Shown: positions 25,072-34,083, numbered from the stretch's first letter. The stretch: DNA of 57,780 nt from Chelonobacter sp006228105 (GCF_006228105.1 NZ_VDHH01000011.1); one strand, 5' to 3'. Notes: generated by a model from the letters alone, not told the origin. Made by a program: numbers and translations.

Positions 25072-26127
25072 ATGGGGCATAAATGGAAATTATGCAGTTT
25101 GTTGCTGTTTGTGTTGATGATCAGTGGCATTGGTTATGCCGAAATTGTCGATACCTATCAATTCCAATCGCCGGAAACCCGCATCAGAGCGGTTAATCTG
25201 GCAAAATCGTTACGTTGTCCACAATGTCAAAACCAAAATTTGGTTGAATCCAATTCACCGATTGCCTACGATTTACGACTGGAAGTATATCAATTGGCGG
25301 ACGCTGGCGTGAGCGATCAGCAGATTATCGAACAGATGACGACACGTTTTGGTGATTTTGTGCGTTACGATCCGCCGTTTAAAACCAGCACTTGGCTGCT
25401 ATGGAGCACACCTTTCGTGTTGTTGCTGTTGGCCGGTGTATTACTATGGCGTAAAAGCAAAAGCCAAGTGCAACCTGAGTCTGAGCCGCTAATTGAACAA
25501 CAAAGTGCGGTTAGCGCAGAATTTGCGCTAGCGGCAGTTAAGCCAACCGGCTTTAATGTTGCCTTCAGTGGCGGATTGATTGCCGTCATCGGGCTCAGTG
25601 CGGTGTTAGTCTACGGCTTGAGCGGTCGTTATACCGCTTGGCAGCAAGGCAGCAGCCTTAAAGCGGAAGTGGTGCAAAGCGGTAGCGAACAGCGGCAACA
25701 GTATCGGCAGGAGCTGCAAAATGCGTTGCGTGCCGATTATAACAACGGCGAAAATTGGTTTCAGTTGGGGTTGAATTACCTGCAAGCAGAAGAGTACGCC
25801 AATGCGCTGGAGTCTTTTAACCGCGCTGAATATCTGCTCGGCGCAAACAGCGAGTTGCTCGCCGCCGCTGCGACCGCACTTTACTATCAAGCTGACAAAA
25901 AATTAAGCGATAAAGCGAAGTCGTTACTTGATTTATCACTGCAACAAGATCCCAAGCAACTGCGTGCGTTGTCATTACTGGCGGCTGATGCGTTCGGGCG
26001 TGGCGATTATGCCCAAGCTAGCCGTTACTGGCAGCAGATTTTAGACAGCAATCATCCAGATTTGGATCGGCGCAACCTGATCCAAAATCTGCAAGCGGCG
26101 GAAATGTTAGGCGGAATACAGCGTTAA
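25072..26127 (+). CDS. nrfF: NrfF-NrfG fusion (CcmH-like haem lyase subunit with TPR domain)
   Basis: The N-terminal part (about residues 1-125) is NrfF/CcmH: a signal/anchor, then the redox motif RCPQC (near residue 48) with QNQNLVESNSPIAYDLR and a second membrane segment. The rest (about 155-351) has another membrane segment and TPR-type repeats as in NrfG/CcmI, which bind the apo-NrfA C-terminus. E. coli encodes NrfF and NrfG separately; here they are one 351-residue protein, as in E. coli CcmH. It starts at ATG 25072 after AAGGAG, just past the dsbE stop. Confidence 0.9.
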   Translation: MGHKWKLCSLLLFVLMISGIGYAEIVDTYQFQSPETRIRAVNLAKSLRCPQCQNQNLVESNSPIAYDLRLEVYQLADAGVSDQQIIEQMTTRFGDFVRYDPPFKTSTWLLWSTPFVLLLLAGVLLWRKSKSQVQPESEPLIEQQSAVSAEFALAAVKPTGFNVAFSGGLIAVIGLSAVLVYGLSGRYTAWQQGSSLKAEVVQSGSEQRQQYRQELQNALRADYNNGENWFQLGLNYLQAEEYANALESFNRAEYLLGANSELLAAAATALYYQADKKLSDKAKSLLDLSLQQDPKQLRALSLLAADAFGRGDYAQASRYWQQILDSNHPDLDRRNLIQNLQAAEMLGGIQR

Positions 26128-26171
26128 ATTGCGCTATAATCGCCTTTTCAATTCAGGTAGCAGGCAAAACA

Positions 26172-27383
26172 ATGCAACAACAAGAGTATGACGTGGTGAT
26201 TATCGGCGCTGGTGCGGCAGGTTTATTCTGTGCCGCCCGTTTGGGGCAGGCCGGTAAGTCGGTGTTAGTGCTGGATAACGGCAAGAAAATCGGACGCAAA
26301 ATTTTAATGGCGGGCGGCGGTTTCTGCAATTTTACTAATCTGGATGTGACCCCACAGCACTACCTCAGCCAAAATCCACATTTTGTCAAATCCGCGCTTG
26401 CCCGCTATACGCAATGGGATTTTATCTCGTTGGTTAGCGAACATGGTATCGCCTACCATGAAAAAGAGTTGGGGCAGCTGTTCTGTGACCACAGCTCGCA
26501 GCAGATTGTCGATTTATTGCTAAAAGAGTGTCAAAAGGGGCAGGTTGAAATTCAATTACGCCAACAAGTCGATGCAGTTGAACGCTTGGAAAATGCCGAT
26601 GGCAGCAAAGTGCGGTTTCGGCTGCAAAGCAACGGCAACGAATTACTGTGTCATCATCTGGTGATTGCGACTGGCGGGCTTTCAATGCCGGCGTTGGGCG
26701 CAACGGCATTCGGTTATAAGCTGGCAGAGCAGTTTGGTTTGAACGTGGTTGCGCCTCGAGCTTCGTTAGTTCCGTTCACCTGGCGCGAACAGGATAAAGT
26801 CTATACGCAATTAGCCGGTGTTTCGCTGGCGGTCAATGTGGCGGCACAGTCCGGGAAACAATTTCATAATCAAATGCTATTCACCCATCGTGGTTTGTCC
26901 GGCCCGGCAATGTTGCAGATTTCTAATTATTGGCAACCGAATCAAACATTGACGATCGATTTATTGCCCGAGCAACAGATTGGCGATTATCTACAGCAAT
27001 TGCGCCAAACTTCGCCAAAAATGCAGCTAAAAACCGCACTTGGGCGCATTTTGCCGAAACGTTTGGTGGAATTATGGCTTGAACTGAAATTGTTCGACGA
27101 TCAAGCTATCGCACAACTCTCCAAGCTGCGCTTACAACAGCTGGAACAGCTTATTCACTGCTGGCAGTTTGACCCCAATGGCACCGAAGGCTACCGCACT
27201 GCCGAAGTGACCATGGGCGGTGTCGACACTGCGGCGATCTCCTCAAAAACCATGCAGGCGCATGATATTCAAGGCTTATATTTTATCGGTGAAGTGCTGG
27301 ATGTCACCGGTTGGCTCGGCGGCTACAACTTCCAATGGGCGTGGAGTTCAGCCTATGTGTGTGCCGAAGCGATTGCGGCGTAA
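26172..27383 (+). CDS. yhiN: HI0933/YhiN-family FAD-dependent oxidoreductase
   Basis: This is a cytoplasmic flavoprotein of unknown substrate; the H. influenzae homologue HI0933 has a solved structure but no assigned reaction. The 403-residue protein has the FAD-binding GAGAAGLFCAARLGQAGKSVLVLD and GRKILMAGGGFCNFTN near the N-terminus and the C-terminal GEVLDVTGWLGGYNFQWAW with the second FAD contact. It starts at an ATG 44 bp after nrfFG on the same strand and may be read from the nrf message. A USS-pair terminator follows. Confidence 0.92.
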   Translation: MQQQEYDVVIIGAGAAGLFCAARLGQAGKSVLVLDNGKKIGRKILMAGGGFCNFTNLDVTPQHYLSQNPHFVKSALARYTQWDFISLVSEHGIAYHEKELGQLFCDHSSQQIVDLLLKECQKGQVEIQLRQQVDAVERLENADGSKVRFRLQSNGNELLCHHLVIATGGLSMPALGATAFGYKLAEQFGLNVVAPRASLVPFTWREQDKVYTQLAGVSLAVNVAAQSGKQFHNQMLFTHRGLSGPAMLQISNYWQPNQTLTIDLLPEQQIGDYLQQLRQTSPKMQLKTALGRILPKRLVELWLELKLFDDQAIAQLSKLRLQQLEQLIHCWQFDPNGTEGYRTAEVTMGGVDTAAISSKTMQAHDIQGLYFIGEVLDVTGWLGGYNFQWAWSSAYVCAEAIAA

Positions 27384-27410
27384 TCATGGCGGGTAGTATA
27401 AGGAGAGTCT

Positions 27411-27435
27411 AAAGTGCGGTTGACCGCACTTTTTC
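27411..27435 (+). terminator. Terminator from a USS pair after yhiN
   Basis: A 10-bp stem (27411-27420 with 27423-27432) and a 2-nt loop of opposed USS cores, then TTT, lie between convergent yhiN and yejM. The two-base loop implies the innermost pairs do not form. Confidence 0.7.
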
Positions 27436-27459
27436 AGTGGCAGGTATTGCTATAATGCT

Positions 27460-29229
27460 TTAATCCAAGAAATTGCGATCGCGGTTAAACATCTGCAAGA
27501 ACAGCGCCAGCGGTGGTTTTTCAGAATTCACCTGTTGATATTGGGCGTCATATTCTCGGTATTCGCCTTGAGAATCAATCTGGTACTGCGTGCCGTCATC
27601 GGCAACCACCACGTTCCAACGCTGGTTGGCAACAAACACCCAATCATCATTCGTTGAATTCAGCAGATTATGTCCTTGGCTATAATCCCGTTGTGGATTT
27701 TGCACTTGGAACAGCTGCTGCATCAGGGTCGGCACAATATCCATTTGTGACGAAATGTGCTCGATCTGCTGTGGCACTTGGTTCGGCAAGGCAATTAGCA
27801 GCGGTACTTGGATCCGATCCCGTCCGAAATAGTTGTTATCGCGATTATTCTGCGGCTGATAGGAGTAGCCCTGATCAGCGGTGATCACCACCACCGTTTT
27901 GGCCAATTCGTCCGGCGAGAGTTCTGCCATAATCTGGCGCAGCTGGCGATCAATTTCTTGCAGCTGCAAGCGGTAATACTGCTGTTGTGCTTCGGGATCT
28001 TGTTTGGTAAAAGCCGCCATGGCACCGAGCAGATCATATTGCAGATAACTGAACCAAGTTTGTTGGTTTTGCTGCCGGTGCCAAGCCAGCCATTGTTGGG
28101 TACTTTGTTGATTTAAGCCATTGAAATTCAGCGCTTGTTGTTGGAATAAGGCACGATTATACAACGGCGATTTGAACGGCGCGGTGACAAACAGCCCGAA
28201 TTGGTAATCCAACTGCTGCATGCGCTCAATCCAGACCGACTGTTCACGCTGATTCAGCAAACTGTCGAAATAGTTGGCATTCAAGCCGTAAAACAGACTG
28301 ACTAGTGCCATATTCGGATTGTTGCCGCCGCTGTAATTGTTTTTGAAATCAAGTGAGTTTGCGGCAAAGGCTGCAAGTGACGGCATATCGGCTGGCGTGA
28401 TCGCATCATGGCGCAAACCGGAAATATTGATTAATAAAATATTCGGTGTTTTCTTATCTGCCGGATTGTCGGCATAGCGCAGCGGCTGTTTCGGATAATC
28501 CAGATAAGGGGCATCCGCCCGGCCACTGTTGGCGATTCGGTCAAGATAGGTATCGCGGTTCAGCAGTTGGTTTTTTTCCAAAAAGGTTCGGGCGGTCATC
28601 GGATACGAAAGCGGTAGGTTGGCTTTTTGCACCGTAATCGGACGATAGAAATAGGCGTCTGCCCAAGCGTACAGCAAGTGCGAGGCGATAAAGCAGAACA
28701 TCAGTCCGTAAGCCGCTTTGCGAATCCATTTTTTCCGTTCCAGGCTGCGTAACTTATCCCACGACCAGCGTGAAAACAGCATCACAATCAAGAAAATCAG
28801 CGGCATCGGCACAAAAAAACGCTCCCAATTACGGGCAAGATCACCGTTATCGGGGTTGATCAGAATATCCCATACCAGAAAAGATAAATGTAGGTGGAAG
28901 CGGTTAAAGATTTCGGTGTCCAACAACAGCAGGGTTAAGCCGAGGGTGGACAGCACCACGCCGACCGCACGCAAGCTATAAGGGTTTTTGATCAAAAAGC
29001 TGAGCGGAAATAGAATCAGCAAATACAGCGCAAACACGATAAAGCTGAAATGACCGAGGATATTCAGAAAAAAGTAGATTTTGCCGATCAGCGTATTCGG
29101 CCAGTCAGCAATAAACGCATAGCGCGAGCCGATCAAAATCGCACAGACAATATTGAAGAAAGCAAACCAGTGTCCCCACGCAATTTTTTGCGAGGTGGCT
29201 TCCCAATATTGTCTTGGAATCTTCAGCAT
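27460..29229 (-). CDS. yejM: Inner-membrane cardiolipin/LPS-sensing protein YejM (PbgA/LapC)
   Basis: In enterobacteria this essential protein controls lipopolysaccharide synthesis by relieving LapB-FtsH degradation of LpxC. The 589-residue product has five N-terminal membrane segments (to about residue 190) and a periplasmic sulfatase-like domain with NILLINISGLRHDA and VVVITADQGYSY. Catalytic sulfatase residues look degenerate (no C/SxPxR), as in other YejM. It follows yejL by 34 bp on the minus strand and ends against a USS-pair hairpin. Confidence 0.94.
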   Translation of the reverse strand: MLKIPRQYWEATSQKIAWGHWFAFFNIVCAILIGSRYAFIADWPNTLIGKIYFFLNILGHFSFIVFALYLLILFPLSFLIKNPYSLRAVGVVLSTLGLTLLLLDTEIFNRFHLHLSFLVWDILINPDNGDLARNWERFFVPMPLIFLIVMLFSRWSWDKLRSLERKKWIRKAAYGLMFCFIASHLLYAWADAYFYRPITVQKANLPLSYPMTARTFLEKNQLLNRDTYLDRIANSGRADAPYLDYPKQPLRYADNPADKKTPNILLINISGLRHDAITPADMPSLAAFAANSLDFKNNYSGGNNPNMALVSLFYGLNANYFDSLLNQREQSVWIERMQQLDYQFGLFVTAPFKSPLYNRALFQQQALNFNGLNQQSTQQWLAWHRQQNQQTWFSYLQYDLLGAMAAFTKQDPEAQQQYYRLQLQEIDRQLRQIMAELSPDELAKTVVVITADQGYSYQPQNNRDNNYFGRDRIQVPLLIALPNQVPQQIEHISSQMDIVPTLMQQLFQVQNPQRDYSQGHNLLNSTNDDWVFVANQRWNVVVADDGTQYQIDSQGEYREYDAQYQQVNSEKPPLALFLQMFNRDRNFLD

Positions 29230-29263
29230 ATTCTTTTGCCTGTTTTGCGAACCGAAAGTGCGG

Positions 29264-29485
29264 TTATTCGCGTGGTTTTAAGGAATTTTTTAAGGCGTCA
29301 CAGAATGCCGCTGCCAACGCGTGCTGCTGATTGCGCCCGACGCTGGATTGCAATAGATTGGTCACGGTGTTGCCCAATGCCATCAACGACAGATCGACCG
29401 ACGCCTGATGTTTTTCCAGCACCGCCGCCAAATCGCTAAGCAGGACTTGCATTTGGTGATCGCTGTATTTTGATTGGGTTGCCAT
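29264..29485 (-). CDS. yejL: YejL family protein (UPF0352)
   Basis: A small cytoplasmic protein of 73 residues, with no known activity. Family features include the N-terminal SKYSDHQMQVLLSDLAAVLEKHQA and the conserved LSLMALGN-TNLL. It starts at an ATG with a fair ribosome site (AAGAGGAC), is the first gene of yejL-yejM on the minus strand, and is divergent from yejK. The same layout is found in E. coli. Confidence 0.92.
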   Translation of the reverse strand: MATQSKYSDHQMQVLLSDLAAVLEKHQASVDLSLMALGNTVTNLLQSSVGRNQQHALAAAFCDALKNSLKPRE

Positions 29486-29632
29486 AAATTGAGTCCTCTT
29501 AAGATAGCATGCGCTGATTATTCGGTGATCTGGCAGAATGTTAGCATATTTTTTACGTTACCGCTAAAAAAGCCGTTGCCGATTGGGTATAATGGCGCTT
29601 GTTTTGCAAAAGAAAATTAAATGGATCAATAA

Positions 29633-30697
29633 ATGAGTATAGAAGTTAAACAGATCATTCTCCATCAGCTTTATTTAAGCGAAAATATAGCAGAAAAAGC
29701 GGCTGAAGATGCGGCTAAAAAAATGGAAAATCAGGCGGAAAACCACACTTTAACCACCCGCTTGCGTTCGCAATTGCTGCCGGTGAATGATGAGATCGAG
29801 CAGATGATGTTGCAACTGCATCAGAATTACCAAAGCAAAGCCTTAGCGTACGGCGTGTTTAAAGGTGAGTCGCAATTTGCCCGTCAATTAAATCGATTGA
29901 TGGAAAATGAGCTGGATTTTATTACATTCAGTCAACAAAGTGCGCAGAGCCTGGCGACGGAATTGGCAAAATATGTATTTGCCGACAGCGGCACTTTTAT
30001 CCTGTGCCAATATACTTTTTTGGCGACTGATTACCTGTTCCTTGCACTGCTCGATAGCCGTCACAGCATGTTGGTGGACGAAGAGCTGGATATTCGGCAC
30101 ACATCCTATTTGAATATTCAGCAATATGACATTGCCGCCCGTTTGAATTTGACCGAATTGAAGCTGTCAGCCGCCTCCAACCGCTATTTAAGTTTTATCA
30201 AAGGGCGGGTTGGACGTAAAATCTCCGATTTCTTTATGGATTTTCTGGGGGCAGACGGCGGTTTTGATCCAAAACAGCAGAATTTAACTTTGTTGCAAGC
30301 GGTGGACGATTTTTGTCAACAAGGCGAATTGAGCGGTAAACAAATCCAAGAAGTGAAAAAACAGGCGTTTGATTATTGCAAAGGGCAATTAAAAGTCGGT
30401 GAGGAGGTTGTGCTAGAGGAACTTTCTGATACTTTACCGAGTCTAAACCAGCAGAATTTCAGCCAATTCAGCCAACAACAGCAATATGAACTGGCGGACA
30501 GCTTTCCGCCGCTTTCCGGTGCGTTAAAATCGCTGACCAAATATTCCGGCTCCGGCAAAGGGGTGACCTTGAGTTTTGATGCCGCATTATTAAATGAGCG
30601 AATCGTATGGGATGAACAAAGCGACAGCTTAACGATTAAAGGTTTGCCGGCGAATCTGCGTGATCAATTGCAGCGCTTTGCCAAATCGGACGCTTGA
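29633..30697 (+). CDS. yejK: Nucleoid-associated protein YejK (NdpA)
   Basis: YejK is a DNA- and nucleoid-associated protein reported to affect topoisomerase activity. The 354-residue product shows the NA37 family start IKQIILHQLYL-like pattern (VKQIILHQLYL), FLATDYLFLALLDSRHSMLVDEELDI, and YLSFIKGRVGRKISDFFMDFLGA. It starts at ATG 29633, divergent from yejL with a 147-bp gap that must carry both promoters. bamE follows after 76 bp. Confidence 0.94.
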   Translation: MSIEVKQIILHQLYLSENIAEKAAEDAAKKMENQAENHTLTTRLRSQLLPVNDEIEQMMLQLHQNYQSKALAYGVFKGESQFARQLNRLMENELDFITFSQQSAQSLATELAKYVFADSGTFILCQYTFLATDYLFLALLDSRHSMLVDEELDIRHTSYLNIQQYDIAARLNLTELKLSAASNRYLSFIKGRVGRKISDFFMDFLGADGGFDPKQQNLTLLQAVDDFCQQGELSGKQIQEVKKQAFDYCKGQLKVGEEVVLEELSDTLPSLNQQNFSQFSQQQQYELADSFPPLSGALKSLTKYSGSGKGVTLSFDAALLNERIVWDEQSDSLTIKGLPANLRDQLQRFAKSDA

Positions 30698-30773
30698 TGT
30701 TAAATCAGTTGGCATTTTTGCCAAGTTTAGGTATTATCCGTAACAAAATCCAGAATAATAAGGTAGAAAAAAG

Positions 30774-31193
30774 ATGAGATTGAAATCAGTTTTAGCGATT
30801 CTTTTAATCAGTATCAGTGCAACCTCCTGTTCGTTATACAACAAACTGGTTTATCGCATTGACGTACCGCAAGGCAACTATCTGCAAGCCGAGCAAGTGG
30901 CACAGTTGCAAAATGGCATGACTCCGGAACAGGTACAATATCTGCTGGGTACGCCGATGCTGACCGACCCATACAGCAGCTACACATGGTACTATGTTTA
31001 CCTGCAACAAAAAGGCTACGAAGATCCGGAGCAATACACCTTAACGGTTAACTTTAACCAAAAAGGCACTGTCAGCGATTTCAACCTCGACAGACCACTG
31101 CCACAACAACAAGACGCAGACATCAAACCGCTTGAGTTGGAAAATAATAAAAGCTGGTGGCAATCAATGAAAGATTTTTTTAGTTTTTCATAA
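30774..31193 (+). CDS. bamE: Outer-membrane assembly lipoprotein BamE (SmpA)
   Basis: BamE is a lipoprotein subunit of the BAM complex that inserts beta-barrel proteins into the outer membrane. The 139-residue precursor has a short signal peptide and lipobox ending ATSC (Cys19). The mature fold motif QLQNGMTPEQVQYLLGTPML and YYVYLQQKGY are conserved. It starts at an ATG after AAGGTAG. A clear terminator follows at 31221-31250, so it ends its transcript. Confidence 0.95.
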   Translation: MRLKSVLAILLISISATSCSLYNKLVYRIDVPQGNYLQAEQVAQLQNGMTPEQVQYLLGTPMLTDPYSSYTWYYVYLQQKGYEDPEQYTLTVNFNQKGTVSDFNLDRPLPQQQDADIKPLELENNKSWWQSMKDFFSFS

Positions 31194-31220
31194 TAAAGTC
31201 TGGAATTGATAAATACATTG

Positions 31221-31250
31221 AGCCGTTGTATTGATTACAGCGGCTTTTTT
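31221..31250 (+). terminator. bamE terminator
   Basis: A 10-bp stem (31221-31230 with 31236-31245, one G-U pair) and loop TTGAT are followed by six T, 28 bp past the bamE stop. Confidence 0.88.
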
Positions 31251-31291
31251 ATCACTAAAATATAAACTGTTTTATACAAGATATCGATTTT

Positions 31292-31990
31292 ATGATTGCA
31301 TTAGCTAGAGTTATATTGATTGGGATTTTTATATTATTTAGCAGCATTGTAATATCATTGTTATGTTTATTACGTCCTAAGAATCCTAAAAATACTTATA
31401 TTGCTGCTCTCATGTATGGAAAAGTAGCATATTTTTTGGGATTTAAGGTTTCTTTGGCTGGAAATGAAAATCTTCCCAAAACAAATGCTATTTTTGTATG
31501 TAATCATCAAAGTAACTATGATGTTTTCATTGCTACTAATACAGTAATTGAAAACACCGTTAGTGTTGGAAAGAAAAGTATTTTATATTTTCCATTTTTT
31601 GGCTTAATGTATTGGCTGAGCGGTAATATTCTTATTGATAGAAGCGATAAGAACAAAGCGATTAATAGTTTAACTATTGCACAGCGGAACATTAAATCTA
31701 AAAATTTATCACTTTGGTTTTTTCCTGAAGGTACACGGAATTATGCAAAACAATTATACCCATTTAAAAGCGGAGCATTTCATCTTGCCTATAATACGGG
31801 CGTTCCGATAGTTCCTGTCTGCATAAGCTTATATTATAACAAGTTAAGTCTTAATCGAATTAATAATGGCAAAATTATTATAAAATATTTGCCTCCTGTT
31901 TACGTAAATAAATCAGCTAAAGAATCCGCAAAAGAGGTTCATCTATCTATGAAAGAAAATATTTTAGATTTAGAGATGAAGCAAAATTAA
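31292..31990 (+). CDS. plsC: 1-acyl-sn-glycerol-3-phosphate acyltransferase PlsC
   Basis: PlsC acylates lysophosphatidic acid to phosphatidic acid at the inner membrane. The 232-residue protein has an N-terminal membrane segment, the catalytic HQSNYD (HX4D), the substrate-binding FPEGTRN, and PVCISLYYNK...LNRINNGKI as in E. coli PlsC. The coding sequence is visibly more AT-rich than its neighbours and contains no USS, which may mean different ancestry. It stands alone between the bamE terminator and a convergent ABC-like gene. Confidence 0.92.
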   Translation: MIALARVILIGIFILFSSIVISLLCLLRPKNPKNTYIAALMYGKVAYFLGFKVSLAGNENLPKTNAIFVCNHQSNYDVFIATNTVIENTVSVGKKSILYFPFFGLMYWLSGNILIDRSDKNKAINSLTIAQRNIKSKNLSLWFFPEGTRNYAKQLYPFKSGAFHLAYNTGVPIVPVCISLYYNKLSLNRINNGKIIIKYLPPVYVNKSAKESAKEVHLSMKENILDLEMKQN

Positions 31991-32014
31991 ATATTAAATC
32001 AACATTTCTATTAT

Positions 32015-33385
32015 TTAAATATGATGCCTCACCTCAATAATTAAAAACAATTGGCTTAGTTTTTCGATTAATTGATCCACTTCATTTGTTGATGCCGTAT
32101 CAAGATTAGCGTTCCATTCATCTAACATGATCACTTTAATTTTTTGGTCTAAATGTTGTTGCAGTTCATTGAGATTATATTTTAATACTTCTCCGGTAGA
32201 GCAATGCGTTGTATTTGTTTGTGAAAACTGTAGATGGTGATAAGTCGGCAGGTAATAAGCTTGTTCTGCCAATTGTGTTTTCAGCCATATTAAATAAGAC
32301 GATTTTCCGGCGCCGTTTGGCGCTTGAATTGTAATTCTTCCATGTTTAGGTAGATTATTTTTTAAATATTCCAAGTTGATCATTTTAATATTAAGATTAG
32401 CAGATGTACTAACGTTAAATTTATCCCATAAAATTCGCTGATAAATATCACTGTTTGTTGGCAGCGGTATCAGAGCTTGAAGTAATCCGTTTAATTTGGC
32501 TTTTAATGCAGACCATTGGGTAATATAGGAAATAATACTGTAGCAATATTGCAGCATAATGACCTGTCTTGGTAACGTTGCAATCAGCACCGCTAACATT
32601 GCTGGCGAAGTGCGGTATTGATAAAACAGAAATAGGATTAGCATAATAACCGGCGACATCATAATTAACATACCAACAGAGGAGACAATATTATTAAATT
32701 GTTTGCTTTTGACCGCGGAGAATAATAAAGATTGTTGTTTTTTCAGTAAGTCTTGTTGATAAAGATGATCATTATATTGATTGCCCAACGTACAGTTATC
32801 CCAGATTTGGGACAAGTGATGTTGCAATTCGGTACGATCTTGTTGTGCTTGGCGACTTTTTTCAGCGACATTAGTGTTGAATTTCAGGATAAAGCCTAAT
32901 ACTAATAACAGTCCGATAAAATAAGCATAAATAATATTGGCTTCTAACAAAAAGGCTAGAGTAATGATATTAAACAGTACATTTAATATCACGGCAATCC
33001 AATCATAAATAAAGCGATAAGATTCATCAATTACAAGAAAAGATTCAGACGATAAATAGGGCATCATGGTTTTTTTCTGGTTTTTATCAGCATTGATGTG
33101 GCTTAAGCCGTAAAACAGTGTTCTGAATTGAGCATGGTAGGCATTTAACGCAATTATTTTGGCTTTTTCCAATAAGCTGATGGAAATGACCGACGGAATA
33201 TACACAATAATTAACGACACAATAAACAGCGATAAATACAGAAAATAGGGCTGTTGTGTGGCAATTCTTTCAGCACTGATCGCAATCCAATAGGTTGAAG
33301 ATGCGATAATAACCTGTTGTATCAGTAATAATAGTAGCGCAAGCTTAAAAGTGCGGTTAAATAACAGGGTGTAATATGTTTTCAT
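32015..33385 (-). CDS. Compact ABC-transporter-like membrane ATPase with reduced nucleotide-binding domain
   Basis: The 456-residue protein has an ABC-exporter-like membrane region (about six segments between residues 12 and 285) fused to a very short ATPase domain. Walker A is APNGAGKSS (355-363), a signature-like CSTGE is at 395-399, Walker B is KVIMLDEW (417-424), the D-loop-like NANLD follows, and a C-terminal His454 suits the H-loop. Only about 34 residues separate Walker A from the signature, against roughly 90-110 in ordinary exporters, so the Q-loop and most of the helical subdomain are missing. I do not recognise the family; substrate and direction are unknown. It stands alone, with a perfect CRP site about 92-107 bp upstream. 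Confidence 0.75.
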   Translation of the reverse strand: MKTYYTLLFNRTFKLALLLLLIQQVIIASSTYWIAISAERIATQQPYFLYLSLFIVSLIIVYIPSVISISLLEKAKIIALNAYHAQFRTLFYGLSHINADKNQKKTMMPYLSSESFLVIDESYRFIYDWIAVILNVLFNIITLAFLLEANIIYAYFIGLLLVLGFILKFNTNVAEKSRQAQQDRTELQHHLSQIWDNCTLGNQYNDHLYQQDLLKKQQSLLFSAVKSKQFNNIVSSVGMLIMMSPVIMLILFLFYQYRTSPAMLAVLIATLPRQVIMLQYCYSIISYITQWSALKAKLNGLLQALIPLPTNSDIYQRILWDKFNVSTSANLNIKMINLEYLKNNLPKHGRITIQAPNGAGKSSYLIWLKTQLAEQAYYLPTYHHLQFSQTNTTHCSTGEVLKYNLNELQQHLDQKIKVIMLDEWNANLDTASTNEVDQLIEKLSQLFLIIEVRHHI

Positions 33386-33410
33386 CTTAGGCTGTGCTCA
33401 CTTAATTTTT

Positions 33411-33416
33411 ATTATA
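33411..33416 (-). promoter_or_regulatory. Candidate -10 element of the compact ABC gene
   Basis: On the minus strand this reads TATAAT, a perfect -10 hexamer, 26 bp before the ATG. No convincing -35 hexamer was seen, which would suit an activator-dependent promoter using the CRP site further upstream. Confidence 0.4.
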
Positions 33417-33476
33417 AACAGACCATATAATAAAAAGATATTGATCACAAGCAGCGATGTGATACATCATTATCTG

Positions 33477-33492
33477 TGTGAGATATATCACA
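33477..33492. promoter_or_regulatory. Perfect CRP site upstream of the compact ABC gene
   Basis: TGTGA-GATATA-TCACA has both half-sites perfect. It lies between ampD (3' end) and the ABC-like gene, both on the minus strand, so the ABC gene is the only gene starting downstream. A second TGTGA half-site is near 33458. Confidence 0.65.
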
Positions 33493-33521
33493 AATTCTTA
33501 TTTTAAATAGTATTTCTACTG

Positions 33522-34082
33522 TTAGGCGGATATTCCGCTAAGATAGCGTTGCCAATCAAAAAATTGACCCGGATCGATTTTCCTTCCCGGTGAAATATCG
33601 CTATGCCCGACAATTCGTTCTGGGGTAATTTGTGGATAGTTTTGCATAATCAACGTGGTCAGTTGCTGCAAAGTGCGGTATTGCGCCGCAGTAAAAGGTT
33701 GATTATTTGAGCCTTCCAATTCAATGCCGATGGCAAAATCATTACATTTCTCCCGTCCCTGAAAGTAGGATAAACCGGCGTGCCAAGCGCGATCAGCAAA
33801 GTTGACGTATTGGGTAACTTCGCCCAAACGATTAACCAAACAATGCGCAGAAACCCGTTGCTGGTAAATCTTGGCAAAATAGGGGTGGGTATTGGGATCC
33901 AGTTTGCCCAGAAAAAATTGATCGATAAAATCACAGCCAAACTGCTCTGGCGGCAGGCTGATGTAGTGAATCACCAGCAGGGAAACATCGTCGGGATCAG
34001 GGCGTGCATCAAAGTGCGGTGACGAAATCTTGCGCACCGGCTGCAACCAGCCGTGCTGAATTTTTTGCGGGGGCAACATCAT
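33522..34082 (-). CDS. ampD: 1,6-anhydro-N-acetylmuramyl-L-alanine amidase AmpD
   Basis: AmpD is the cytoplasmic zinc amidase that recycles anhydro-muropeptides. From the ATG at 34082 the product is 186 residues; a TTG 15 bp earlier is possible. Zinc ligands are visible in LLVIHYISLP (His), VGHSDISPGRKIDPG (His and Asp), and the conserved RVSAHCLVNRLGEVTQYV, AWHAG and FAIGIELEGSN blocks are present. It is divergent from pilA, as in H. influenzae. No ampE or ampR gene is adjacent. Confidence 0.95.
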   Translation of the reverse strand: MMLPPQKIQHGWLQPVRKISSPHFDARPDPDDVSLLVIHYISLPPEQFGCDFIDQFFLGKLDPNTHPYFAKIYQQRVSAHCLVNRLGEVTQYVNFADRAWHAGLSYFQGREKCNDFAIGIELEGSNNQPFTAAQYRTLQQLTTLIMQNYPQITPERIVGHSDISPGRKIDPGQFFDWQRYLSGISA

Positions 34083-34083
34083 A

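Noticed and set aside
32015..33385. Compact ABC gene as a decayed pseudogene
   Set aside because: There is no internal stop or frameshift, and Walker A, Walker B and terminal His are kept; an upstream CRP site also suggests use.
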